Assembly (NCBI RefSeq): GCF_017562075.2
Contig: NC_054081.1
Location: 21,000,941 to 21,064,940 of the forward strand
DNA from: Anopheles merus
Lineage: Eukaryota; Arthropoda; Insecta; Diptera; Culicidae
Direction: 5' to 3'
DNA length: 64,000 nucleotides
Numbering within the stretch: position 1 is the stretch's first letter; each line of letters begins with the position of its first letter. The position numbers were made by a program, and so were the translations under genes. Below the pieces are notes generated by a model. The model had not been told where the DNA came from. It saw only the letters and a list, made by a program, of their open reading frames with translations, and made no database searches. This document shows positions 44,847 through 55,151 of the stretch, one piece after another.

Positions 44847-45285
44847 CACTCTACGCAACAAGGCTCTCTCACCTGAGACATGGCCCTCTGCTCTTACCTA
44901 CCGAGAGTTCCGTGACTATCGGACCAATAATATTAACACTAATACCTGTGCAACAACTGAAACAAATTCGATGCTCGATCAAAACGTTACTCTCGCTACC
45001 GACACTTATCATAATCCTCTCTCACATTCTGGAGGGAGTGCCGCGATACCAACTACTACAACAGATACGCTCGCACAGCCCGTTACGATTTCCTCACCTG
45101 CCATGACCACTACAGACACAGATTTGTTTACAAACGAACCACATCTTGACCTTAATGAGCGAATGCTTGTTACCACCACACCTACCAGGTCACCTCCCGA
45201 ATGCTTAGCCGCTCCTAAAAAACGACCGAAGCGAAACGCTAAACGGACTGATGAATCTGCTGACGCTGGCCCGTCAGATGAATAG
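44847..45285 (+). pseudogene. CR1-like ORF1, C-terminal part
   Basis: Continues ORF1 after the R1-like insertion: TLRNKALSPETWPSALTYREF, matching the ILRDAALTPSTWPVGIGVRE of copy 2. A Thr-rich stretch and KKRPKRNAKRTDESADAGPSDE follow. It ends at TAG (45283-45285), directly followed in the same frame by ORF2. Confidence 0.75.
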
Positions 45286-48111
45286 CAATCTTGCACTGCA
45301 TCCGGCGATGCACCTCGTTCAGCTTATCCCAGTCTCTCTATCTACTACCAAAATGTACGTGGTCTACGAACGAAAACTACAAATCTTCGCCTGGCGCTAT
45401 CAGAATCAGCATATGATTTTATCATTCTCACTGAGACTTGGCTTACTCAGTCCATACCTTCTTCGCTCCTCACTGACGATCACTATCATATCTACAGGTG
45501 CGATAGGAATCTTTCCAACAGTGCCCTCTCACGCGGTGGGGGTGTTTTAATTTCATGTTCCTCTTCATTACCGACATGTGAAATCGCATCGCCTGGAACA
45601 ACTTTGGATCAAAACATTGCAGGTGTCTCTGTTTACATCGGCGTTGTTTACATTCCGCCTAGTCATGCGAATGACCCTGCAGTGATGAACGCTTTACATG
45701 AGAGTGTACGTGAAATTTCAAGCCGCATTAAAGAGAGCGATTTATTATACGTCTTCGGAGACTTCAATAAACCTGATATCAGATGGGCGCTGACTAATAC
45801 ATCAGAAGCCACTGATTGCTCTCCATGTTATTCTGTCATGCATTATGCACCTTTATGCAATTCCGTAGCTAATACCGATTTCGTTGATGGGTTGCATAGT
45901 TGCGGTTTATTTCAGTTGAGTGGTATTGCAAATCAATCTGGGTGTCAATTGGATCTGGTCTTCGCAATCCTAGCCGCAACCAATATTTTGTGCGACTCAA
46001 TCACACCTCTGTACTCTGTGAATGGTACTTCGGCTCTAGAGAACTCCCTCCCATACGTAACACACTGTAGTATTCCACTTCTCAGTGAGGACTTTCATCA
46101 TCCTTCATTGGATATGATGATTTACTATCCCGCACAATTATCCCACTCCACTAACAGTCACACTCGCAGTACAGTCAATAGAAATTTCTTCAAAACGAAT
46201 GTGGAACGTATGAATTCTCTTATTGTGTCGTTTGACCGCAATTTTGACTGCTCCAACTTTGCCACTATCGACGAAGCCACCGATTTCTTTAGCGTTTTTA
46301 TGCGCTCAGCGATTAACTCCTGCGTTCCTGTTGCTCGACGAAAGTCTGGCCCCAATTGGTCTAATGCATCTTTAAGACGGTTTAAAAAAATAAAATCAAC
46401 AGCCTACGCGGATTACAGTAGAACGAGATCATCGTTGCATATGAGAATTTGTTTCGACGCACTGAACAATTATCGTCGACAAAATCGTGTGCTCTACTGC
46501 TCCTCCATTCGCCGTACTGAAAGGCAGCTGTTTTCTAAGCCGACACGGTTCTGGAGCTTCTGGAACAAACGGCACAATATAAGAAGTATCCCTCCGTCAA
46601 TGAGCTACAATGGCCGAACTAGTATCGATACACCCGATATTTGCAACACTTTTGCCAATCGTTTCGCTGATGCATTCACCCTTCCTGTTCACAATCCTAA
46701 CACACTAGCTGAGGCCACTCGCAATACTCCATCGGATGCTATCGATTTCATTACACCCACAATTGACGAAGCATTAGTTGCGCGCACACTCAGCGATATA
46801 AAACCCTCTACATCATCTGGACCTGACAATATTCCCGCATACATTTTGAAGCACTGCCGTCAATCTCTCGCACCCATTCTTGCCAAAATATTTAATGATT
46901 CCCTTATGCGTGGCACGTATCCTGCGTCCTGGAAACACGCGCGAATGGTTCCTATCCATAAAAAGACAGTCGACTTCATGCTTGCAATTATCGTGGCATT
47001 GTTTCCCTATGCGCTTGTGCAAATGTGTTTGAGCTCATTCTATACAATCCGCTACTCACATCAGTTCAAAACTATATGAGCCCTAGTCAGCATGGATTTC
47101 TCCCAAGGAAAATTGGGAGCATGGATTTCTCCACCACAAATCTTGCTGAATTTGTTGGTTTCTGCTTCGACCACATAGATCGTGGTACTCAAGTTGATGC
47201 AGTATATATCGAGGGCTGCGTTCGATAGTATCTCTCATGATATTCTACTCTCGAAGCTAATAAAACTCGGTTTCTTGGACTGGCACATCACCTGGCTGCG
47301 TTCATACTTAACTGGTCGTTCGTAATACATAAGCATAGGATCTCATCGCTCTCACTCCTTCTCCAGCTCCTCCGGAGTGCCTCAAGGGAGTAACTTGGGA
47401 CCGCTACTCTTCCTCATCTATATAAATGATCTATCTTTTGTTTTACCGCCAGGCCAACACCTAAAGTACGCCGACGATGTAAAAATATTCGCTCCAGTTA
47501 GAAACGACAGTGACTGTGTACGCCTTCAAATGATCCTTGAGAATCTCGCCAGCTGGTGCAGCAGAAACGCCCTCCAAGTGTGTGCTGATAAATGCCAGTG
47601 TATATCATTCAGCAGAGCCCGTCACCCCATCACGTTTACATACACTATGCTCAACACGGCTTTGGTTCGCACGCCATGTATCCGTCATCTGGGGATGCTA
47701 CTCGATCAGAAGATGTCATTTCGCCCTCACATTGATAGCGTTGTTGCGAAGGGAAATCAGCTACTTGGTCTAATTACGCGGACCTGTAGCGAGTTTACCG
47801 ATCCCATGTGCGTCAAGTCGATCTTCTGTGCCATCATAAGGTCGTGCCTGGAGTACTGCTGTCAGATCTGGTGCCCGCTTGGCGTTGGTGACATCAATCG
47901 CCTCGAAGCCATTCAACGGAGACTCACCAGGTACGCGGTTCGACTCCTTCCATGGCAATCCCACCACGCTCGGCCCTCCTACCATCAGCGGTGTCTGCTT
48001 CTCGAACTTGAACCACTCTGCTCTCGACGTAAAAACGCCCAATGCCTTTTCATATTCCGGCTCCTTAACGGAGAGATCGATTCTGGGCCAACCTTCGCTG
48101 ATGTAAACTGA
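45286..48111 (+). pseudogene. CR1-like ORF2: AP endonuclease and reverse transcriptase, broken
   Basis: Opens in the same frame as ORF1. Endonuclease: YYQNVRGLRTKT, LTETWL, SRGGGVLIS, GVVYIPP, GDFNKPDIRW. RT: SSGPDNIPAYILKHC, PASWKHARMVPIHKK, then a frameshift near 46965, YRGIVSLCACANVFELILYN, QHGFLPRK followed by a short internal duplication near 47085-47125, a small deletion near 47210 (the DLK of TDLKAAFD is lost), a stop near 47322, and SGVPQGSNLGPLLFLIYIND with catalytic KYADDVKIF at about 47465. The C-terminal domain runs to LLNGEIDSGPTFADVN. Clearly dead. Confidence 0.85.
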
Positions 48112-48480
48112 CACCTTTTTCAGAAGTGGGTCTCGTTTTGTTTCTCTAGCGAGATCAGCAAAGTTCAGCGGTAGTGAATCAAGCGCGCTTATTGCCACCG
48201 ATTTAAAGTGTTTTTCCTTTGCTTGCTATAACACAGTCTTCGTCTGGCTTGGTGTGCGTGTCAATGAGTCGTGAGAGCAAATCAGCATTTTCGAAATCAT
48301 TAGTGCGCACGTACTCAATGTTAAAATCGTAGGCCAGCAAAGTAAGTGTGAAACGCTGAAGACGGTTAGCAGTAAACATTGGGATGCCCTTTTTCGATCC
48401 AAACATATGCAGTAGAGGTACATGATTAGTCTGAAGCGTAAAATGCCTACTAAAAATCATTTTGTGGAACTTTTTTACTG
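48112..48480 (-). pseudogene. gypsy B RNase H end and integrase linker
   Basis: RNase H tail KKGIPMFTANRLQRFTLTLL and YDFNIEYVRTNDFENADLLS (48203-48460). A frame change follows, then the linker LDSLPLNFADLARETKRDPL and LKKV (48112-48198). Homology ends abruptly at 48112. Confidence 0.75.
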
Positions 48481-48502
48481 CGTAAATGATCGCTAGTCCC
48501 TC

Positions 48503-48931
48503 TCAATCGATCTGGCTGTACCGACGTTCTGCCTCAGTAAGGGCACGAGAAGCGTGTTGTACTACACGTCTAAGACCATTGGGGTACAGATGGCTTATAG
48601 TTGCCCCAAGGCCAATTGATGATGCGTCCGCCGAGATCACAATCTTTTCTTGCGGATCGTAGTGAGCCAATTGTAGGTCTGACGATAAAATTGTCTTAAA
48701 CTCTCTGAAAACCCGTTTACATTCCAACGACCGATGAAATGGAGTATTTGCCTTGAGTAAATTATCCAAAGGATGCCTCAAATTTCTCATGTCTGGTATA
48801 AACTTCCCGTAGAAGTTGATTGCACCCAAAAAGGATCTAACACCGGTGACATCTGTTGGTTCAGCAAGATTTTTGATAACCTGGATTTTTGCGGGATCAG
48901 GCCTTAGTCCACGACGATCAATTACGATCAA
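48503..48931 (-). pseudogene. gypsy B RT thumb and RNase H start
   Basis: GLRPDPAKIQVIKNLAEPTD, VRSFLGAINFYGKFIPDMRN, then RNase H with a catalytic Asp in VISADASSIGLGATIS, and RRVVQHASRALTEAERRYSQ. A duplicated GATCAATTAC at 48918-48936 separates it from the RT core. Confidence 0.85.
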
Positions 48932-48956
48932 TTACGACGATCAATTCCGAGATATG

Positions 48957-49620
48957 TTATTTGCTGCATTTTAAATGCGCATTTATCAACACGAATTGTG
49001 AATCCAAATTCTTGAATGCGGTGGCTAAAATCTCGTCGTGCTCTTTTTCTGAAATGCCCCCGACAATAATGTCATCCAGGTATCCAGAAACGTTATTTAG
49101 ACCGGCTAACATTTTGTCCATGATCATCTGGAACGCAGCTGGAGCGACCTTAACTCCTGGTGGAAGGCGGTTATAATGATATAACCCGCGATGCGTATTT
49201 ATCGTAAGCAGTGGGCGGTACTGCGGCTCGACTTCCACTTCTAGAAAAGCATCAGTTAGGTCTATCTTGCTGAAAAATATTGAATTGGCCAACTTTGAAA
49301 ATATGTCATCCGGTAAAGGCAACGGGTAATCATTTGGCATCGTTGAGGCCAGTGGAGTAATCTCCACATATGCGAATGGCACCCTTTGCTTTTTTTACTA
49401 TAACGACCGGCGCTGCCCATTGTGAAAACTTCACTGGAGTAATTTCTCCTATGGCTTGAAGTCGATCTAGCTCCCTGTCAACTGCTTCTTGTACGGCGTA
49501 AGCCACTGGTCGTTTAGGGCGAAACACAGGGCGACTATTTTCTATTATAGCAAAAGAGACGTGTCCTTTCTTACAAAGTCCGGTTCCTTGGAATACTTTA
49601 GGAAAACGTTCTTGCCACAT
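48957..49620 (-). pseudogene. gypsy B reverse transcriptase core
   Basis: Two overlapping frames. 49330-49620 has the RT N-terminus (RPKRPVAYAVQEAVDRELDR, QWAAPVVIVKKAKGAIRICG). 48957-49382 has the palm: NDYPLPLPDDIFSKL, FSKIDLTDAFLEVEVE, YNRLPPGVKVAPAAFQMIMD and the catalytic SGYLDDIIVGG. A single-base shift near 49380 joins them. Confidence 0.85.
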
Positions 49621-49689
49621 TCTTTGCGATGTGAATTTAGTACCTCGTACTTGGCAGCAGAAATTATCTATTGGTAAAGATCAAAGCGC

Positions 49690-50273
49690 AAAAAGATCGA
49701 TGAGGTCAGCACCTAAAAGCATTGAACGTGTCGGGGAAACAGTAATTGTAGCTTCTTTGGTCTGATTGCCTACACTGGCTTTGCATACAAATGCCCGTCT
49801 AGTGCCAAATTAGTGCCAGAAGCTGATCGTGCAACCCCTGCTGGTGGTGATAATGTCGGACTGCCAATCTTTTTCCAAGCTTTACGATCAATGACTGTGA
49901 TGTCAGATGCCGTATCAAGCTGCAGACGGACGGGCGTGCCATTCATTGCAATAGTGACATATCTGCGGCGTTTCTGAACACTATGCACGTTCACCGTAAC
50001 TACTCTGGTCTGCGTTTTGCCTTGCTTTTTATATTTCGGCTTATTATACTTCTGGCAATTTGCTGTTTTGCAGAAACCCTCTTTGTGTCCCGTTCTGGAA
50101 TAGATCGTACGCTGGTGTGCTTGATATCTACAGTCATGCGCCCAGTGTGTACCACCGCAGAGCCAACATGGTTTACTGGGATTCGCTTTTGAGGAATTTG
50201 GAAACTTTTTCTGAGGGTAGGGCGTTTTCAGGTTCACTGCCAAAACTCGATCATTTCCCGGTGTCTCGATCAT
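49690..50273 (-). pseudogene. gypsy B zinc knuckle and aspartic protease
   Basis: CCHC knuckle CWLCGGTHWAHDC, then protease with the active site LQLDTASDITVIDR. A deletion near 49790 shifts the frame. The protease tail resumes as GNQTKEATITVSPTRSMLLG and ADLIDLF to about 49690. This frame is +1 relative to gag and overlaps it by 23 bases (50251-50273). Confidence 0.8.
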
Positions 50274-50988
50274 CGCATTGTCTTTTTTTTAAATTTCCCA
50301 ATCTACTGCATTCGGCGGCTAGCTGTTGAAACGTCATGCTATGGTCCTCTATTTTCGCCAGCAAGCGCGTTTGTATGTCTGCATCAGTCTCGTCCTTCAT
50401 ACCACAAACCAATAGCAAGCACTTGAAGTCCTCCTCGTTGAGCTTGCCGAGCTCGAATTCAACGGCCGCCTTGTTGATTCGACAGGCATAACTTACATGG
50501 TCTTCGTTCCGCTTCTCCACTAACTGCAGGCATCTGAATCGCTTACTCAGCAGCGATTCCTGGTAGTCGTAGAGGGTTGACAGCTTTTTCACCGTTTGCT
50601 CGAGCAAAAAATCGGACGGTTGGCTTGTCAGGATGAAACTCAAATAACGGTCATGCTCGGCAGCTTCCAGTTTCCGCAGCAGTAATCGGACTTTCGCAGC
50701 ATCGTCGATCCTAGCAGCATCTTTCTGGAATAAGTCTACGTAGCGTGAGTACCAGTTTCTGAACGTGATTCCCGTGTCCGTATCGAACCGGAACTCTGAA
50801 ATATTTCGAGACAAGGAATCAATTATTTGTTCATGACTAAAACTGGTTGCTGCAGCGCCGTCACTTAGAAGGCGTTGCTGCAAAAACTCATTCAGAATCT
50901 GCTGTTGCTGGGCCATTTGCTGTTGAAGCAAATTTAACGTTTTCAGCATCGTGTCATCATGCTGCCTGCGATGGTTAAAAACACGCAA
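50251..50988 (-). CDS. gypsy B Gag-like capsid protein
   Basis: A 245-residue open frame with a Gln-rich start (LLQQQMAQQQQILNEFLQQR) and a capsid-like helical region (FRNWYSRYVDLFQKDAA, VRLLLRKLEAAEHDRYLSFI, KLNEEDFKCLLLVCGMKDE). It forms the particle core in this family. The end contains an A8 run (50280-50289) just before the pol overlap, a possible place for frameshifting or for an indel error. The flank 50989-51130 is leader/LTR remnant. Confidence 0.75.
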   Translation of the reverse strand: MRVFNHRRQHDDTMLKTLNLLQQQMAQQQQILNEFLQQRLLSDGAAATSFSHEQIIDSLSRNISEFRFDTDTGITFRNWYSRYVDLFQKDAARIDDAAKVRLLLRKLEAAEHDRYLSFILTSQPSDFLLEQTVKKLSTLYDYQESLLSKRFRCLQLVEKRNEDHVSYACRINKAAVEFELGKLNEEDFKCLLLVCGMKDETDADIQTRLLAKIEDHSMTFQQLAAECSRLGNLKKRQCDDRDTGK

Positions 50989-51155
50989 ACTAGAGGTATA
51001 TTATAAAACTTTATCCCCGTCGCCACTTTTACGTCCGTTAGTGATATATGCGAGAATGGACAATACACACACGAACATAAATACAGTTATAAACTTAACG
51101 GACGCTTTATTGCTAACTTGTGTATGCCGCGCTGCCCCGATGCGAAGTGTCAGTA

Positions 51156-51742
51156 GCAGCTAAGAAGAATATGACGATGAAGCAGTATGATATCAAAATC
51201 GCATTATAATATGCAAAGCTGGAAGAAGAGGTTTACATGCGGGTTCCATGTGGTCTGAAAGCTGATGGAAAGGTATGTAAATTAAACAAGGGACTTTACG
51301 GACTGAAGCAGGCGGCAAGGTCATGGTTTCAGAGACTGGATGAGGAGTTGAGACGTCAAGGCTTCAACAGTTGTTTAGCGAACACTTACTTGTATCGAAG
51401 GCGGCATTGTGGAAGCTGATGTTATGTTCTCGTTAACGTGGTGACTTGATCGTGGCGGGAAAAGATCCTGGAATGATATCGTCGTTACTTGCGGTACTAC
51501 CAAAGCCATTCGAGGTAAATGCTATCGGTGATGTTTGTTTCTTTTTAAGAATCGAGATTGAAAAGGATAAACGAGGCGATTTTTTCCTGAGCCGGAGGAA
51601 ATACATAACCGATGTGATCGAGACTTGTGGCTTAGTCGACGCGAAGATATCCAATATCTCTCTCGACCCCGGTTACGTTAAGCGTGAAGAAGAAGAAGTA
51701 ACGCTAGCAAATAACTATGACTATCAGAAGATGATCGGTAAG
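51156..51742 (+). pseudogene. Ty1/copia reverse transcriptase fragment, first part
   Basis: KKNMTMKQYDIK...KLEEEVYMRVPCGLK, then VCKLNKGLYGLKQAARSWFQ and RLDEELRRQGF, the characteristic copia RT motifs. The YVDD region is damaged around 51425-51450 (only CYVLVNV and DLIVAGKD remain). It continues as FEVNAIGDVCFFLRIEIEKD and NYDYQKMIGK, where the R1-like element is inserted. There are several stops and no LTR. Confidence 0.85.
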
Positions 51743-51774
51743 CCTAAAGCTATAAGCAGCTATAAAGCTATAAG

Positions 51775-53097
51775 CAGCTACTGGAGGCAGGCACTTTCCC
51801 CGACGTATGGAAACGGCAGCAACTGGTGCTGCTTACCAAGTCGGGGAAACCACCTGAGAAGCCCTCGTCATACCGGCCCATTTGTCTGCTGAGTGTGCTG
51901 GGGAAAATTTTGGAGCGGTTGATTCAGCGGAGGCTGACAACCCACCTGGAGTCGACTGGGGGACTTTCGGATGCCCAATACGGTTTCTGTGAAGGGCGTT
52001 CGACTGTGGATGCCATCACTCGGGTGATGGATAACGGGAAAGTCGCTCTAGACAAAAAGCGAAAGGGGGATCGTTTCTGTGTGGTGGTAACGGTGGACGT
52101 CCGGAATGCCTTCAACTCGGCAAACTGGACAGCGATCGGCCAAGCTCTGCAGCGTAAAAACACTCCGCCTTATTTGCAGGCGTTGCTGCGGAACTATTTT
52201 ATTGGCCAAACGCTCCACTATGATACGGATGAAGGAGTAGTGTCGAGGACTGTATCTGCAGGCGTTCCTCAGGGTTCGGTTCTAGGACCAACATTATGAA
52301 ACGTCATGTATAACGACATACTCCGCTTGCCGCTCGAAGGACTACGAGCGGACATCATCGGGTTTGCTGACGACGTGGCCTTCACATTTTTGGGAAGGAC
52401 CACGGAACAGGTCAGCGCATTAGCAACGGCTGACCTGGAGAGGATCGAGCGATGGTTGGAAGGAGTCGGTTTGGAACTTGCTCACCGAAAGATCGGGTCC
52501 ATGATCTTTTGTACACATCATGTCCCGCAGCTCGCAGAACTTCAAGCGGGCGGTCACTCGATCAAATCCACGGAAACGCTGAAATACCTGGGAGTGAAAC
52601 TCTGCCGCAAACAGAACCACAGCCGGCATCTGGAGAGGGTCGTCAATAAGGCTTCATGGATTACGAATGCCTTGACCTGCCTGATGCCGAATAAGCGTGT
52701 TCCTAAGAGCCGCAGTAGGAGACAGCTTGTAAACGTCGGCAACAGTATCATCCGATACGGAGTTGCCACTCGGGGGCGATGGGTGCTCGACAAGGAGACC
52801 CATCGCAAATCGGTCCAAAGGGAGCATCGACCGGGGGCTCTCCGAGTTGCCAGCGCCTTCCAGACCGTTTCATATGACGCCGCTTGCGTTGTCGCCAACA
52901 CCACCCCGTTAGTCCTCCTCATGCAGGAGGATAACCGCTGCCACGACGAAAAGGTAGCGAGTGGTGGCGTTCAATCGGACATACGGAAGCGGCAACGGGA
53001 GGAGACGATGAGGCGCTGGCAGGACCAGTGGACAACGGGTGCAGGGCAACCAAGAGCACCAGGATTGAAGACGAGAAGACTGATCCCAGACATTAAT
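51775..53097 (+). pseudogene. R1-like ORF2 reverse transcriptase, broken
   Basis: LLEAGTFPDVWKRQQLVLL, SSYRPICLLSVLGKILERLI, YGFCEGRSTVDAI, VVTVDVRNAFNSANW, AGVPQGSVLGPTL, then a stop (TGA for an expected Trp at 52297), NVMYNDILRLPLEGL, the catalytic GFADDVAFTF, and the same C-terminal part as copy 1 up to RRLIPDIN. R1-group motifs. It continues after the CR1 fragment at 53727. Confidence 0.85.
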
Positions 53098-53726
53098 TAA
53101 TGAATTCCGCAACCCCATGTGCATCAAAGCTGTGTACAACTGCATCGTTCGTTCGGTTCTGGAATATTCGTGCGTAGTCTGGAGCCCAACTACCGCTTCT
53201 TCAATTGCTCGACTTGAGGCGATTCAACGTAAGCTCACGAGATATGCCCTACGCCTACTTCCCTGGCATGATCGCAATAATCTTCCTCCGTATGCTGCGC
53301 GGTGCCATCTTCTAGGCCTTGAACCTCTTTCGGTTAGAAGACGTAATGCGCAGTGCTCTTTCATCGCTGGATTGCTAAATGGCTCTATCGACTCATCGCC
53401 TTTGTTGCATCGAGTCGATATCTATGCACCATCCCGAACACTTAGGTCTAGAGAAACTCTACGGCTCGCTCAACCCCGTTCCAGTGCTGGTCGGTCTGAC
53501 CCTATGTTCCGCATGTCGGCTGTCTTCAACACTGTCTCGGATTGCTTCGACTTCGACATCTCAACTCAGTGCTTCAAGGAACGTCTCCGGCTTTTGCCGT
53601 GGCCGCAGTGAATTGCGATGCAAATCTTATTTTTGCTATGTATTTTTTTTTTTCAATTGAACTGTTACATCTTAATTGGGCCATACGGCTCGTTGAAGAT
53701 TAAATAAATAATAATAATAATAATAA
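53098..53726 (+). mobile_element. CR1-like 3' fragment inserted in R1-like copy 2
   Basis: A 5'-truncated insertion encoding the last about 165 residues of CR1-like ORF2 (NEFRNPMCIKAVYNC, LEYSCVVWSPTTASSIARLE, RLLPWPQ stop), then a 3' UTR and an (AAT)n tail. The uninterrupted target CAGACATTAATCTCTGGG is in copy 1 near 43952. ATTAAT flanks both sides but merges with the tail. Confidence 0.85.
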
Positions 53727-54580
53727 TTAATCTCTGGGTCAGCCGCAAGCATGGGGAAGTCGACTTTTTCCTCACCCAGCTCGTCACGGGGCACGGGTTC
53801 TTGCGCTCCTACTTTAACGAGAAAGGCATCCTGGATGGCTCGCCCTACTGCCCCGAATGCGGGGACGCCGTGGAAGACGTTGAACACGTGCTGTTCCACT
53901 GTCCACGGTAACAATGGATAACATTGTCTCGGAAATGTGCGCCCGCAGCGATACGTGGGAGGCCGTCCGCGCCGCCGCCAGGACAATCTTCTCCACTCTC
54001 CAAGCTAGATGGGATGTTGAGCGTCCACCAACGGCAAGGCGACGCAGGCGGACCAGACGGCGGGCGAGGGACGCAAATGGCGGTCCTTCAGGCCTTGTGG
54101 CACGGCAACAACCCGTGCCACAAGGGCCACCGTAAGCTGGAAAGATACTAATCTTTCATTTCCTTTCTTTTCGATTCTTTCCAGCTTTTTTTTTCTCTTC
54201 TCTCCTCTATTTTCAGCTTTCTTCTATCCCTTTTCTCTTTAGTTCTTTTTTCTTGTTTCCTCTATCCAAATTTCGTTTCAGGAGAACTGCTTTACGTGCT
54301 TGGAGTGGTGACCAACGATGAAGACCCCCCATAGCCCACCCGAAGTGTGGGCGATAGGATCACAGGGACCGCGTCGCACCACGGAAAGCAGCGTAATAAG
54401 CAGAATCAGCAGACCAGATCGCCGCAGAAGATGCGTCGTGAACCAGGGTGCAACCGCACACACGACTCCGCATGAAGTAATACTCACCACAGCGTACCGG
54501 CCGGGTTGGGTAAGTCGGAGAGGGGGATAGAATACGCTCACTCTTCGTTAACACAAAAAAAATAAAAAATGAAAAAAAGG
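53727..54580 (+). pseudogene. R1-like ORF2 C-terminus and 3' UTR, copy 2
   Basis: Resumes as LWVSRKHGEVDFFLTQLVTG and CPECGDAVEDVEHVLFHC. A deletion of about 45 bp relative to copy 1 at about 53908 shifts the frame. The 3' UTR includes the pyrimidine-rich block 54155-54285 and ends in an A-rich tail at 54553-54580. Confidence 0.8.
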
Positions 54581-54591
54581 TGATCGGTAAG

Positions 54592-54774
54592 TTACTTTAC
54601 ATGGCGATAAATGCGAAGCCCGATATCGCAGCAGCAGTTTCGATTTTGAGTCAGAAAAAGATTAGGTTAAATGTGGTTAAACGGGTGGTATGATACTTCA
54701 AAGGTACAGTCGATTTTCGTTTGCGGTTGACCAAAAAAGGTATAGAAAAAAGAATTCTAGGATACTGCGATAAG
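54592..54774 (+). pseudogene. Ty1/copia fragment, second part
   Basis: LLYMAINAKPDIAAAVSILS, then frameshifted RLNVVKRVV, YFKGTVDFRLRLTKKG and ILGYCD: the region between RT and RNase H in copia Pol. It ends at the hAT insertion. Confidence 0.75.
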
Positions 54775-55151
54775 TAGTGTTGGGTCAAGTAGCTCACAGA
54801 ACGCTGCACGCAGGAGCGATTGTGCGATGCGCTCCCAGGAGCGAAGGTTCGCAATTCACGGAGCGCTACACGCAGGATGAAGTTTCGCACCACAAGTAGC
54901 GCTGCATGCAGGAGCGATTGTGCGATGCGCTCTCAGGAGAGAAGTTTCGCACCATACGGAGTGCTGCACATAGGGCATTATTTTCATTACTGTATTCAAT
55001 TTCAATTATAATAAAGATATACGCACTCATATTATTATTATTATTATTATTATTATTTATTTATTTAATCTTCAACGGGCCGTATGGCCCAATTAAGATG
55101 TAACAGTTCAATTAAAAAAATACATAGCAAAAATAAGATTTGCATCGCAAT

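Larger units (their letters stand above)
37001..48111 (+). mobile_element. CR1-like non-LTR element, copy 1, with nested insertions
   Basis: 5' leader about 37001-37215, then ORF1 (37216-38030 continued at 44847-45285) and ORF2 (45286-48111). ORF1 is split by the R1-like element. The 3' end is missing: the match to ORF2 stops at 48111, where gypsy B sequence begins. It is inserted into H5. The 5' border is set by the end of H homology and may be off by some bases. Confidence 0.75.
48112..51130 (-). mobile_element. Ty3/gypsy element B (Mag-like), partial
   Basis: Minus-strand order: LTR remnant (AATAAA on minus near 51105), leader, gag, protease, RT, RNase H and the start of the integrase linker. 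It is cut at 48112 at the CR1-like border, so integrase and the 3' LTR are missing. Many single-base lesions. Confidence 0.8.
51743..54580 (+). mobile_element. R1-like non-LTR element, copy 2, 5'-truncated
   Basis: Flanked by an 11-bp duplication TGATCGGTAAG (51732-51742 and 54581-54591) and ending in an A-rich tail. The copia frame is restored across it (YQKMIGK then LLYMAINAKPDI). It starts inside ORF2. The first 40 bp contain AAAGCTATAAGCAGCTA twice, probably filler at the 5' junction. It carries a CR1-like fragment (53098-53726). Confidence 0.88.
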
